In this document: piece by piece, positions 1 to 8,174 of the stretch | Layout: every line of letters starts with the position of its first letter | Position numbering within the stretch: the first letter of the stretch is position 1 | Origin: Pseudoalteromonas sp. EB27 | Lineage (GTDB): Bacteria > Pseudomonadota > Gammaproteobacteria > Enterobacterales > Alteromonadaceae | Assembly: GCF_001974875.1 (NCBI RefSeq) | Contig: NZ_MTQD01000009.1 | Location: forward strand, 124,001-188,000 | Length of the DNA: 64,000 nucleotides | Reading direction: 5' to 3' | Program-made: the position numbers and the translations under genes | Notes under the pieces: model-generated | Databases searched by the model: none | What the model was told of the DNA's origin: nothing | What the model saw: only the letters and a program-made list of their open reading frames with translations

Positions 1-853
1 CCATACCGGTACCTTTTCCAACTTCTTTTGTCGTGTAAAAAGGGTCAAACATATGTGCTATTGTGTCTTCACTCATTCCACAGCCATTATCTTTTACCTC
101 AATACATATATTTGTGCCTTGTTCAAAAATACTCACCTCAATAATGCAGCCTTTTTCTAAATCAAGCTCGCATGCTTGCCAAGCGTTCATTAATAAATTT
201 ACAAAAATCTGATTAATAGATGATAAATTGCACCAAATAAGTGGTAGTGGTTCAAAGCGTGTTTTTATTTCGCATAACTTAAGTTTGTTACTCAATAATC
301 TTAAAGCGTTATTAGCGCCAGTCGTTATATCGGTGAGTTGTTTATCTTGCGAAGAGGTGGGGTGAGCAAAGTTTAATAAGTCATGCACAATTTGTTTTAT
401 TCGTTTGAGTCCTTCAACGCTGTCGTTAACTTGCCCCTGTAAATTGTTATAAAGCCACGCATACGGATACTGTAAATTGAGTATGTCGATTTCGTGTTTA
501 AAACGGCTCTCTTTAATTTCGTTATTTAAGTATTGCTCGTTAAGTTTTAGCAGCGTGATGAGCAAAGGGGTAGAGTTTTGTAAGCTTTCTATATTACTCA
601 TTGCATAGGCAAGCGGGGTATTTATTTCGTGCGCTACGCCTGCACAAAGCGTTCCTAAGGTCGCCATTTTTTCGGTTTGCACAAACAGCATTTGTTGATG
701 TTCTAAATCGGCTACTTTTTTTTGTAATTCATTATTTATGGCAACTAAAACGGTGCTTTTATCTTTAAGTAATTGTTCTGCGGCCAAGCGCAGCTTTTGT
801 TCGTTTAAAAAAGCACGTTCAAAATTACCATCTGATCCATTCATTCCTTTCAT
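1..853 (-). CDS. Sensor histidine kinase, C-terminus cut by window edge
   Basis: I read this by translating the reverse strand; it is open from the window edge. It begins with about 60 residues rich in coiled-coil heptads, then an H-box (AHEINTPLAYA) and a DHp helix pair. An HATPase_c domain follows, with the N-box around NLLMNAWQA, the G1 box KDNGCGMS, the F-box DPFYTTK and the start of the G2 box GKGTGM, where the window ends. No membrane segment is visible, so it is probably a soluble kinase. The start at 853 gives MKGMNGSDG; an in-frame ATG at 844 is preceded too closely by AAAGGA. It is divergent from the response regulator at 1044, its likely partner by position. The N-terminal sensor is minimal, so the input signal is unknown. 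Confidence 0.88.
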   Translation of the reverse strand, partial: MKGMNGSDGNFERAFLNEQKLRLAAEQLLKDKSTVLVAINNELQKKVADLEHQQMLFVQTEKMATLGTLCAGVAHEINTPLAYAMSNIESLQNSTPLLITLLKLNEQYLNNEIKESRFKHEIDILNLQYPYAWLYNNLQGQVNDSVEGLKRIKQIVHDLLNFAHPTSSQDKQLTDITTGANNALRLLSNKLKLCEIKTRFEPLPLIWCNLSSINQIFVNLLMNAWQACELDLEKGCIIEVSIFEQGTNICIEVKDNGCGMSEDTIAHMFDPFYTTKEVGKGTGM

Positions 854-1043
854 CCATATAGATAACTTTATACTTAATGTTTAGTTGGTTACACGCAAAT
901 TTGCAACTTTAGTGTTAGCAACTATCTACTTATGGGTAATAACTACATTACTTAGATTCAGCTATAAATAAAGGCAGGACAAACTCACCATAGAATATTT
1001 TTTTAAGCTATTATTTAGCCAGAAGTAATTTAAAGGCGGCGCA

Positions 1044-2372
1044 ATGACTCAAGCAACACCAAACACACCGATGAATCAGGTTGATGTACTTTGCATTGAT
1101 GATGATGAAATAGTACTACGCACGTTAACCCGTTTACTTGAAGTAAATGGCCTGTCGGTTATTGTTTGCGATAATCCGCAAAACGCATTAACACTTTTTA
1201 AAAATCATGAGTTTGGTTTAATTATTAGCGACATGCGTATGCCAGTAATGAACGGTGCCGAGTTTTTAGAAAAAGCGCGCGCGCTGGCACCCGACACCCA
1301 ACGTATTTTGTTAACCGGTTACGCCGATATACAAACAACCCTAGCGGCTGTTAACCAAGGTCAAATAAATGGCTATATTCAAAAGCCTTGGCAAAACGAC
1401 TTATTACTTCGAAGCATTAAAGATAGCCTTGAAAAGTTTGCGCTAAAAAAACAAAATCAAAAGTTAGAAGCACAAGTTAAGGCGCAAAACCAAGAACTGC
1501 TAGAGCTAAACAACACGTTAGAGCAGCGAGTAGATAAACGTACTTTACAAATAAAACAAGTTTTAAAAAAGCTTGAAGACGCCAACGAGCGTGAAAAACA
1601 AGAGCACAAATCAACTGTAGAGTTACTATATAATTTTATTAACGCAAACCCCTACCTAGACGGCAACAAAGCACAAAACATTGCAAATACCTGCACACAA
1701 ATAGCGCTTTATTTAAACCTGTCGCAAAAAAGCATTGATCTTGCCCCAATGGCTGGCTATTTAGCGCAAATAGGTTTGCTTGCTATGGACCCTGAGCTTT
1801 ATAAAAAACCGCTAAACAGGTTAAATGAGCAACAACGTAAGACCTTTTATACTCACCCAAGTACTGCACAATTAATGCTAATGCCAGCAATACATTTACA
1901 CGATTTATCAGATGCTATTTATTATCAGTTTGAACGTTTTAACGGTAATGGAATGCCCAAAGGTCTTGCCGGAAACGACATACCAATAGGAGCTATGGTA
2001 TTGGGGTTAGCGCGCGATTACTGGGATGCATTTGAGCAGAGCAATGCAAGCGATGAAAAGCAGCGCCACGATGACGCACTTGAAAGTGTAAAGCTTTACA
2101 GTGGTTCGTTTTATCACCCCAAAATTGTACGTGCGCTTGAAGCAAGCCATGCAAAACTACACGAACAAAAAAGTTCAGCAGGATCAGTGCTAATTTGTAA
2201 TGCCCATGAACTAAAAGATCAAATGACACTTGGCCATGCTCTGCACAGCCATGCAGGTATAATGTTGCTGCCAAAAGGCCACGTATTTAGCCGCAAATCG
2301 ATAGAAAAACTCCAACAGTTAGAATCTAAAAAGCCAACCCCGTTTAGAATAATGGTTAAAACTGCTAAATGA
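1044..2372 (+). CDS. Response regulator with degenerate HD-GYP domain
   Basis: Residues 14-130 form a CheY-like receiver: acidic pair D19-D21, phosphoacceptor D63 in SDMRMP, T91, and K114 in QKPW. Residues 135-190 are a coiled coil, and about 195-360 align with HD-GYP phosphodiesterases (RpfG type). The metal and catalytic residues look lost. Where the family has HD before an I-G pair, this protein has LAQIG. The HHE...DGxGYP motif is replaced by YYQFERFNGNGMP. The scaffold PKGLxGxxIPxxA remains. It therefore probably does not hydrolyse c-di-GMP and may be a binding or scaffold protein. The ~60-residue C-terminal tail matches the PilZ-like or linker tail often seen after such domains. It is divergent from the kinase at 1-853. 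Confidence 0.88.
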   Translation: MTQATPNTPMNQVDVLCIDDDEIVLRTLTRLLEVNGLSVIVCDNPQNALTLFKNHEFGLIISDMRMPVMNGAEFLEKARALAPDTQRILLTGYADIQTTLAAVNQGQINGYIQKPWQNDLLLRSIKDSLEKFALKKQNQKLEAQVKAQNQELLELNNTLEQRVDKRTLQIKQVLKKLEDANEREKQEHKSTVELLYNFINANPYLDGNKAQNIANTCTQIALYLNLSQKSIDLAPMAGYLAQIGLLAMDPELYKKPLNRLNEQQRKTFYTHPSTAQLMLMPAIHLHDLSDAIYYQFERFNGNGMPKGLAGNDIPIGAMVLGLARDYWDAFEQSNASDEKQRHDDALESVKLYSGSFYHPKIVRALEASHAKLHEQKSSAGSVLICNAHELKDQMTLGHALHSHAGIMLLPKGHVFSRKSIEKLQQLESKKPTPFRIMVKTAK

Positions 2373-2446
2373 TTGATCTAAACGGCAGTTTTTTTCGTTA
2401 CAATGTGCATAAAATACATAATTGAATTTGCTTGAAGGAGCTCTCT

Positions 2447-3466
2447 GTGTCGCGATTTTCTGCGGTTACTGACAATCCCCATGATGGGCGTTTTAACCAA
2501 AAAACGGGAATACTGCTTACTAACTTAGGTAGCCCCGATGCACCAACAGCGGCTGCGCTTCGTACATATTTACGTGAGTTTTTATCAGATCCACGCATTG
2601 TAGAAATACCACGCCTAGTATGGATGATAATATTACATGGCATTATTTTGCGTGTGCGCCCTAAGCGTTCGGCTAAATTATACGAAAGTATATGGACCGA
2701 AAATGGTTCACCGCTTACTCACATCACTCGCCAACAAAGCGTAAAGCTAAATGCCTTATTAAAAGAGCAAGGGTATACAAATACTGAAGTGGTAATGGCT
2801 ATGCGTTATGGCAATCCTTCAATAGAGGCAGGCCTTGAAGAACTACGAGATAAAGGCTTAACGCGTATTATTATACTGCCAATGTATCCGCAATATTCTA
2901 GCCCAACTACAGGCTCAACCTTTGATGCCGTATCGAGCGTACTGCGTAAATGGCGCTGGGTGCCAGAGCTGCATTTTGTTAATGGTTATCATAAAAACAC
3001 CCGTTACATTGAATCCCTTGCTAATAGTATTAGTGAGGATTTAGAAGCGAATGGTATGCCACAAAAAATTGTTTTTTCGTATCACGGTATGCCTAAATTG
3101 TTTTTAGAGCGCGGCGACCCGTACCACTGCTTATGTTTACAAACCACACGCTTAGTTGTCGAAAAACTAGGCCTTGATAAAGACAAAGTAATTAGCACTT
3201 TTCAAAGTCGATTTGGTAAAGCTGAGTGGTTAAAGCCCTACACCGACGCAACTCTTGCAGCATTACCTGATGAAGGTATTACCGATGTAGCTATTATCAG
3301 TCCTGCTTTTAGCGCCGACTGCCTAGAAACACTTGAAGAGCTAGAAGGCGAAAACCGTGAAATATTCGAAAACGCAGGCGGCGAAAAATACCGTTACATA
3401 GCGGCACTAAACGACAGAGACGACCATATAGAAGCTGTGTTTGATGTTATAAAACCTATGTTGTAA
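2447..3466 (+). CDS. hemH: Ferrochelatase
   Basis: This enzyme inserts Fe2+ into protoporphyrin IX, the last step of haem synthesis. Family landmarks are visible: GILLTNLGSPDAPT at the N-terminus, the PMYPQYS segment, the catalytic histidine in FSYHGMP, the QSRFG segment, and the glutamate cluster in FSADCLETLEE. I chose a GTG start at 2447 because GAAGGAG lies six bases upstream; this gives 339 residues, normal for the family. A TTG at 2432 is in frame but lies within the ribosome-binding region. The gene stands alone and is followed by a strong intrinsic terminator. Confidence 0.97.
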   Translation: MSRFSAVTDNPHDGRFNQKTGILLTNLGSPDAPTAAALRTYLREFLSDPRIVEIPRLVWMIILHGIILRVRPKRSAKLYESIWTENGSPLTHITRQQSVKLNALLKEQGYTNTEVVMAMRYGNPSIEAGLEELRDKGLTRIIILPMYPQYSSPTTGSTFDAVSSVLRKWRWVPELHFVNGYHKNTRYIESLANSISEDLEANGMPQKIVFSYHGMPKLFLERGDPYHCLCLQTTRLVVEKLGLDKDKVISTFQSRFGKAEWLKPYTDATLAALPDEGITDVAIISPAFSADCLETLEELEGENREIFENAGGEKYRYIAALNDRDDHIEAVFDVIKPML

Positions 3467-3503
3467 CCCAAGCTTACTAAAGCTAAATATATATTTCGCA
3501 TTA

Positions 3504-3537
3504 AGCGGTGTTAAAATTAACACCGCTTTTTGTTTTT
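3504..3537 (+). terminator. Intrinsic terminator after hemH
   Basis: Eleven-base inverted arms (AGCGGTGTTAA / TTAACACCGCT, 3504-3514 and 3517-3527) are followed by TTTTGTTTTT. The site is 38 bases after the hemH stop. Confidence 0.9.
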
Positions 3538-3565
3538 AGGGCTTTTAAAATATTTAGTTAATTAA

Positions 3566-3748
3566 TTCACAAAGAGGTTAAGAGGCGCTGCGCTTTTAGA
3601 GTAGTGATAAAACATAAAAATACTGTTTTTTGTTTTCGGCTTTTCTCATTTACTCCTCTTTTACTTCTCATTGTGCAAATAAAAGCTTTTAAAGGGCTAA
3701 TTATCCACAAAGAGGTTAAGAGGCGCTGCGCTTTTAGAGTAAGTGATA
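3566..3748 (+). repeat. Two direct copies of a ~43 bp dispersed repeat
   Basis: A segment containing AAAGAGGTTAAGAGGCGCTG and ending CGCTTTTAGAGTA(A)GTGATA occurs at about 3566-3608 and again at 3705-3748, nearly identical. A third copy is inverted at 8699-8738. A 76-codon open frame across 3604-3834 spans these repeats and resembles no family, so I do not call it a gene. The rest of 3467-3881 is A/T-rich without recognisable features. Confidence 0.85.
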
Positions 3749-3881
3749 CATATTGGCCGATATGGTTTTTCTCAGTTATTACTGATTACCTTATCTTTGT
3801 GAAAGACATTACTTATACTTTTAATAATAATTAAAGTGTACTTTTGAGGGGAGACAATACCTAAGCAACAGCAATTCAATG

Positions 3882-4202
3882 CTATCGTTTAAAATATAAA
3901 TCAATCGCTTTGGTGAGAAGCTCGTCGAGCTGTTCTTCAAATTCTTCAATATTAATATCAAAGTGTTTTAAATAAGCCCGAGCCTGAGCAAGTGATAAAT
4001 TACGGCTGTTAACGCTGTATTGTCGCTCGTCTATGGTTTTATCGTAACGAGGTAAAAATACAAATTGGCCATAAAATGGTGACTTAATATGCTTATTTGC
4101 AAAACGACAAAAATCTTCAACATGCTCAGCCCCCTTAGGGCCGAGGCAACCGGGCTCAATGCGATACATTAAGCGGATTTTTTTGTCGTCATTTATTTGC
4201 AT
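3882..4202 (-). CDS. Conserved hypothetical protein, 106 aa
   Basis: A small soluble protein of 106 residues with no signal peptide or membrane segment. It has a basic N-terminal part (MYRIEPGCLGPKGAEH), a central PFYGQFVFLPRYDKT segment, and an acidic C-terminal helix (EEFEEQLDELLTK). I do not recognise a named family. It lies nine bases downstream of the NTF2-like gene on the same strand, so the two are probably co-transcribed. Its codon use and the close coupling support a real gene. Confidence 0.72.
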   Translation of the reverse strand: MQINDDKKIRLMYRIEPGCLGPKGAEHVEDFCRFANKHIKSPFYGQFVFLPRYDKTIDERQYSVNSRNLSLAQARAYLKHFDINIEEFEEQLDELLTKAIDLYFKR

Positions 4203-4211
4203 TAATAGCCT

Positions 4212-4955
4212 TTATCTAAAAAACAGTACGCGTACTATTTTCCCATCTTTAATTTGGTAGCTCGAAATAAGTTCTGAGCGTTTATCAATCACGTTTTCGT
4301 CAGTTGAACAGGTTTCTGATAGTTCGTGATCAATCACTATATCACCGTGCACTATGCGCTTAATGGGTGATGAGTGAATACACTTTAACTTTTTAAACAT
4401 TAGTCCATAACGTTCTATTAGTTTTTCTTTACCTTTAAATAATAGCTCATTAGGGAAAATATAAAACTCAACATCTTCGGCATATACACGAAGAAACTCT
4501 TCAATGTTGCGTGCGTTATAGGCTTTAACTAACTGCTCTACTACCGCAAGTGATTCGCGCGATTGCTTAGCTTTGGTTTGCTGCTTAACTGTTAGCGCTT
4601 CTTTTGCTTGCGTAACTGCTTTTTCAGCTTCGGCTACAGCCACTGCTTTTTCTATTTTATTTTTAGGCTTTTCAGTGGGTTTAATCTGCTCGTTACCCAA
4701 TACTTTTGAATCGTCTGGTTTAGTCGCATCAATTGTTGGCTTTTTAAGCTCAGGTGCTTTGTATTCAAGCGTATTTACTTTCTCGTCAGCTTTAGCCTGA
4801 GTTGTTGATTGCTCATCTTCAACTTTCGGTTTTTCAACGTTTGCTTGAGCTTCAACTTGCTGCTCTTTTTGCTCTGGCTCGCTTTGTTCTGCGGCGTAAG
4901 TAATAAGCGCAACGGTAGTAATTAACGAGGCAAAAATAATAGATAACGGTTTCAT
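4212..4955 (-). CDS. Periplasmic NTF2/SnoaL-like protein with charged linker
   Basis: Residues 1-22 form a signal peptide (MKPLSIIFASLITTVALITYAA). About 100 residues rich in E, K, Q and A follow, probably an extended periplasmic linker. The C-terminal ~110 residues resemble an NTF2/SnoaL-like fold: helix VEQLVKAYNARNIEEFLRVYAEDVEFYIFPN, then alternating strands ending KDGKIVRVLFFR. Such domains are often ligand-binding or catalytically unassigned. I start at 4955 because AGGAAA lies four bases upstream; the longer frame to 5000 has no ribosome-binding site and would bury the signal peptide. Confidence 0.75.
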   Translation of the reverse strand: MKPLSIIFASLITTVALITYAAEQSEPEQKEQQVEAQANVEKPKVEDEQSTTQAKADEKVNTLEYKAPELKKPTIDATKPDDSKVLGNEQIKPTEKPKNKIEKAVAVAEAEKAVTQAKEALTVKQQTKAKQSRESLAVVEQLVKAYNARNIEEFLRVYAEDVEFYIFPNELLFKGKEKLIERYGLMFKKLKCIHSSPIKRIVHGDIVIDHELSETCSTDENVIDKRSELISSYQIKDGKIVRVLFFR

Positions 4956-4985
4956 AACTTTCCTAAAATGAACACTAAATACGTG

Positions 4986-5151
4986 TAATACCAATTGCAT
5001 TAAATAAGTAACCTATTATAGCGTTAAGAAAATAGCACTATAACAAGGCGAAAATTATGACATATAGTTGTTCTATATGAATAATTTTTAACGCAGTTAG
5101 TGAGTTATTTAATGCGATAGAATGATCATATTTTTGATGAAATTGGTATAA
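4986..5151. mobile_element. Small palindromic MITE-like element, ~165 bp
   Basis: The ends are inverted: AATACCAATT at 4987-4996 and AATTGGTATA at 5141-5150, with a second inner pair CATTAAATAA / TTATTTAATG and internal AACGC/GCGTT. There is no coding potential. It resembles the short non-autonomous elements scattered in Alteromonadales genomes, but I cannot name its parent transposase. It sits directly upstream of the NTF2-like gene at 4955 and could carry its promoter. Confidence 0.7.
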
Positions 5152-5206
5152 GGGTGCAACATAGCAAATTTTAACGTTATCGGGTAGTTAATACCACCAC
5201 TGTAGC

Positions 5207-5950
5207 TTACCAGTACTGCTCTACTGTAATGTTACCGGGTGCTTTGCGGCGGTTACGCGTAAAGTTTTTATCGATAAGTAGCGCGGTTGTGTCTTTTACC
5301 ATTTGTGGGTTTCCGCAAATCATAAATTGCGCGTTACTAGGTTCTGGGTTTAATTTTACATGTTCAAACAAGCGGTTGCTCTCAATAGCGCTAGTAATTC
5401 GCCCACTTAAGCCTTGCAATGGCTCTTCTCTACTTACAACAGGAATATAGTTAAGTTGTGCTGGGTACACTCGTAATAGCTCGTTAATAAGTGCCTGATA
5501 GCTCAAATCGTTATTAAAACGTACGCCATGCACTAAGTTTATGCTTTTGTATTTTTTCCACACATCGGGCTGTTGTAATATTGATAAAAAAGGCCCTATG
5601 GCAGTCCCAGTACCTAACATCCAAAGCTGATCGCTTTGTGGTATTTCATCAAGGGTAAAAAAGCCAGTTGCGCGTTGCTCTATAAGTACGGTTTCGCCTG
5701 GCTGTAATTTAGCTAAACAGGGCGATAATAAACCATCAATAACGTTAATAAGGTAAAACTCGAGGTCGGGGTTTTCAGGGGCATTCACATATGAGTAAGC
5801 CCGAGCAATGCGTTTGTCGCCATCCATTATAGAAAGCTTTGTAAATTGCCCTGCTTTAAACGGTTCTACATTTGCATTAACGGTTAAGCTAAAGAGCGTT
5901 TCGCTCCACCATGTTACGCTTTTTACTGTTGCTTCAACCCAATTAGACAT
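5207..5950 (-). CDS. fpr: Ferredoxin/flavodoxin-NADP+ reductase
   Basis: An FAD-dependent reductase of the bacterial Fpr type, 247 residues, the usual size. Residues 1-95 are the FAD-binding barrel with the RxYSxx signature (ARAYSYVNAP). The NADP-binding half shows GTGTAIGPFLSIL (phosphate loop), NLVHGVR, and the CGNPQMVKD motif. The C-terminus ends VEQYW, with the terminal tryptophan typical of the gammaproteobacterial subclass. It moves electrons between NADPH and ferredoxin or flavodoxin in the cytoplasm. It is a single gene without an operon partner. Confidence 0.93.
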   Translation of the reverse strand: MSNWVEATVKSVTWWSETLFSLTVNANVEPFKAGQFTKLSIMDGDKRIARAYSYVNAPENPDLEFYLINVIDGLLSPCLAKLQPGETVLIEQRATGFFTLDEIPQSDQLWMLGTGTAIGPFLSILQQPDVWKKYKSINLVHGVRFNNDLSYQALINELLRVYPAQLNYIPVVSREEPLQGLSGRITSAIESNRLFEHVKLNPEPSNAQFMICGNPQMVKDTTALLIDKNFTRNRRKAPGNITVEQYW

Positions 5951-6110
5951 AGTTACCTCTTGGTTTAGCCATTAAAGTTTTAAATAACTCACCCCATAAA
6001 CATTAGCATTAAGTGACAAAGACTTACAGGAGAATATGACTAGATTTAAAGCAGTGATGTATGCAGTATTTACCAATAAAATAATGTGAATAATTAGCTC
6101 TGCGATGCTG

Positions 6111-6153
6111 TATACGTTGAGCTTGCTCACGTCGGAAGTGAAGCTTCTAATTA
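6111..6153 (+). repeat. REP sequence beside the RAYT gene
   Basis: A copy of the REP family found at 6.7-8.7 kb (GAGCTTGCTCACG...GAAGCTTCTAATTA) overlapping the 3' end of the RAYT gene. With the array at 6662 onward, it places REP sequences on both sides of the transposase. The first tetranucleotide has drifted (ATAC). Confidence 0.8.
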
Positions 6154-6612
6154 CATAGACTCATGATCAAAAAGATAAACACAATCCCAAAATGGATACT
6201 CCTCAGCTTTATTCACAAGCTCAGCGCGTAAAGGGTTAGCGATTATATAACGTGCTTGGTTAATTAAATCATCTTCTGCTCTAAGCTGGTGCTCAAAATA
6301 GTTTTGCTGCCAAATTTGCCCATTAGAACAATTAAACTTATTAATGTTCACCGTGGTAATACTTTTATATTGCCTTACAACGTCAGTAAGAGGTAAATCT
6401 TTCAATTGAAACAACCAATGGAGATGATCTGGCATTAGGGTATAGCAGATTGTATTCACCTTATTTTGCATATAAACCAAACCTCTTGTGGCAATACATG
6501 CATTTTCAAAGCTCTTAAATAACGGAGTTCTTTGTTTTGTGCATATTGTTACAGAGTAAAATTTATTTTTTGAAGAGTGACGTCCTGTTAATAGCTTTTT
6601 AGAGGAATACAT
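6151..6612 (-). CDS. REP-associated tyrosine transposase (RAYT)
   Basis: A Y1 HUH-type transposase of the IS200-like superfamily, 153 residues. The HxH metal motif is in MPDHLHWLF, and the catalytic tyrosine is in QQNYFEHQLR. The C-terminal YIIANPLRAELVNKAEEYPFWDC block is diagnostic of REP-associated members rather than true IS200/IS605 transposases. RAYTs are known to bind and nick REP hairpins that start with GTAG. Here the gene is flanked by such repeats on both sides, which supports the assignment. The active-site residues are intact, so it could still act on the repeats in trans. Confidence 0.92.
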   Translation of the reverse strand: MYSSKKLLTGRHSSKNKFYSVTICTKQRTPLFKSFENACIATRGLVYMQNKVNTICYTLMPDHLHWLFQLKDLPLTDVVRQYKSITTVNINKFNCSNGQIWQQNYFEHQLRAEDDLINQARYIIANPLRAELVNKAEEYPFWDCVYLFDHESM

Positions 6613-6661
6613 AAAGATTTTAATTTTTTGGTTTTTATAAATATAGATAAAATGTGTTATA

Positions 6662-6968
6662 CGACAAGTTAAATCAAACCACGGCGTTAAGTTTTGTGGT
6701 AGGCGTAGAGCTTGCTCACGCGAGAAGCGCAGCTTCTAATTACTCAACCACCTATAGTAAAAGCGTTGCTTTTAAACGCCAGCAAGCTGCACGTCTACAA
6801 GTTAAATCAAACCACAGTGTCAAGTTTTGTGGTAGGCGTAGAGCTTGCTCACGCGAGAAGCGCAGCTTCTAATTGCTCAATCACCTATTGTAAAAGCGTT
6901 GCTTTTAAACGCCAGCAAGCAGCGCGTCTACAAGTTAAATCAAACCACAGTGTCAAGTTTTGTGGTAG
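6662..6968. repeat. REP/BIME array, left of the IS110 element
   Basis: Alternating inverted REPs. Type A (GTAGGCGTAGAGCTTGCTCA... AGAAGCGCAGCTTCT) occurs at 6699 and 6829. Type B, on the other strand (GTAGACG... AGCTTGCTGGCG), ends at 6798 and about 6931. Both begin with GTAG and fold into hairpins, as RAYT substrates do. The spacer AAGTTAAATCAAACCACAG recurs between units. Open frames that run through this array are repeat artefacts. Confidence 0.9.
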
Positions 6969-7002
6969 ATACCATCTCTCATTTTAAGCTTCAAGGTCGT
7001 AT

Positions 7003-7986
7003 TTAACTTTCTTGAAGCTTAAACGCTTCTTGGTTTTTTATTACACCAAAACATATATGAATTAGCTTTCGCATATTTGCACACACAGCTTGCATCGGTG
7101 TTTTACCATTATTTATTAACGTTAACTTGTGTCTCTTTATTGTTTTATTCCATTGCCCAGCAACAATCGCCGCCATATAAAGTTTGCATCGAATTCTGGC
7201 TGGCCCAAGTTTACTGATTGACGTTCGCCCTTTTAATTTACCCGATTCATTATGCCGTGGAATTAATCCGCAATAAGCTGCCGCTTCTTTGGCTTTATTA
7301 AATTTTTTAGCCGCAAACAAATACGTCAGCTCTCTCGATAATACGGGTCCAATGCCAGGGATAGACTCAAGTAGTTTTCTGTTTCTTTTTAAATCAGGTT
7401 CATTATCTATGTGGTTATCAATGTCAGATTTAAGCTGTTTAATTTCATCGTCTAAAAACGCGATAGTCACTTTTATCGATTGGCAAACACGTGCTGAAAC
7501 GCTACTGAATTCACTTGCTTCTAATCGGTTAGCTTCTCGTTGTCGGTTACTCTCAAGCGCATCTAAACGACGAATAAGGGCTTTAAGCTCTCTAATTGCT
7601 AACGCTTCAGGTTGCCAATAATTAACGACTGCGTGCTTGGCACAGCCATAATGAGCAAGCATCGTTGCATCAGATTTGTCTGTTTTGTGAATTATGTTTA
7701 AAGCGTCTGCATACTTTTTAGCTTTACCTGGATTCGCTAAAATAATTTTAAAGCCTTGCTCGTGTAAAAAATACATCAGTGCTTCATGATAAACACCCGT
7801 TGGTTCGAGAGTGATAACGAGCTCATTAGCAGCGCTTTTTGTTGTATTTAAAAGCCATTTTTCTATTGCTAAAAAGTCTTGATGCTTGTTTTTAAAGACT
7901 TTTGTTTTAATCTTGTTTGTAAGCTGGTCTCTCAACCACGATAAATCAATTTTCTCTTTACTAATATCAATGCCGATAAACATCAT
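7003..7986 (-). CDS. IS110-family DEDD transposase/recombinase
   Basis: 327 residues. The RuvC-like N-terminal half has the DEDD residues: D in IGIDISK, E in TLEPTGVY, and D...D in HKTDKSDA. The C-terminal Transposase_20 half has IPGIGPVLS, where family members carry the catalytic serine, and AAAYCGLIPR. It is full-length and has no frameshift. In this family the enzyme works with a bridge RNA that pairs with both target and donor DNA. The long non-coding region lies 5' of the gene, which is the IS110-subgroup arrangement rather than IS1111. Confidence 0.95.
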   Translation of the reverse strand: MMFIGIDISKEKIDLSWLRDQLTNKIKTKVFKNKHQDFLAIEKWLLNTTKSAANELVITLEPTGVYHEALMYFLHEQGFKIILANPGKAKKYADALNIIHKTDKSDATMLAHYGCAKHAVVNYWQPEALAIRELKALIRRLDALESNRQREANRLEASEFSSVSARVCQSIKVTIAFLDDEIKQLKSDIDNHIDNEPDLKRNRKLLESIPGIGPVLSRELTYLFAAKKFNKAKEAAAYCGLIPRHNESGKLKGRTSISKLGPARIRCKLYMAAIVAGQWNKTIKRHKLTLINNGKTPMQAVCANMRKLIHICFGVIKNQEAFKLQES

Positions 7987-7994
7987 CTCTACTT

Positions 7995-8160
7995 ACTCCC
8001 CTTGTACATACAGCATCTACTTAAATAAAATCGTGCTTGGATACCATTCAGTTTGTGAGAATAGAAAGTCAGGGCTTTATCTACGGCGCAGTATTAAATA
8101 CTAGGCGTAAAGGCAAGCTCACTGACTTCGATGTGATAAATGATAGCTAATCATTTATCA
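7995..8160 (-). ncRNA. Predicted bridge RNA of the IS110 element
   Basis: On the minus strand a 5' hairpin has a perfect 10 bp stem (8151-8160 / 8134-8143). A loop follows, closed by AAGTCAG/CTGACTT (8122-8128 / 8066-8072). It contains a left target guide TTTACGCCT (8103-8111), hairpin AGTATTTAATACT (8090-8102) and right target guide ending GTAG (8081-8087). A second loop has a donor guide ATGGTATCC (8039-8047), an AGCA/TGCT stem, and TACAAG (8001-8006). The target guides match the REP at the insertion point (TACGCCTA; CTAC). The donor guides match the element's own ends (ATGGTATCT; CTTGTA). The exact 5' and 3' ends are my estimate. Confidence 0.82.
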
Positions 8161-8174
8161 ATGAGAGATACAAG

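Larger units (their letters stand above)
6969..8174 (-). mobile_element. IS110-family insertion sequence inside a REP
   Basis: A 1206 bp element. Comparison with uninterrupted neighbours (TGTGGTAGGCGTAG at 6829 and 8330) shows that the insertion splits one REP, with the dinucleotide AG (CT on the element's own strand) at both ends, 6967-6968 and 8173-8174. Ten-base subterminal inverted repeats, ATCTCTCATT, lie at 6974-6983 and 8160-8169. It carries one transposase gene and a ~185 bp non-coding left end holding the bridge RNA. No flanking duplication beyond the core dinucleotide is visible, as expected for IS110. Confidence 0.93.

Noticed and set aside
3604-3834. 76-codon open frame across the region after hemH
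   Set aside because: It runs through both copies of the dispersed repeat, starts in repeat sequence and resembles no family; it is most likely an artefact of the repeat.
7003-7986. Assignment of the insertion sequence to the IS1111 subgroup because of its subterminal inverted repeats
   Set aside because: The long non-coding part is 5' of the transposase and only about 34 bases lie 3' of it; this is the IS110-subgroup layout.
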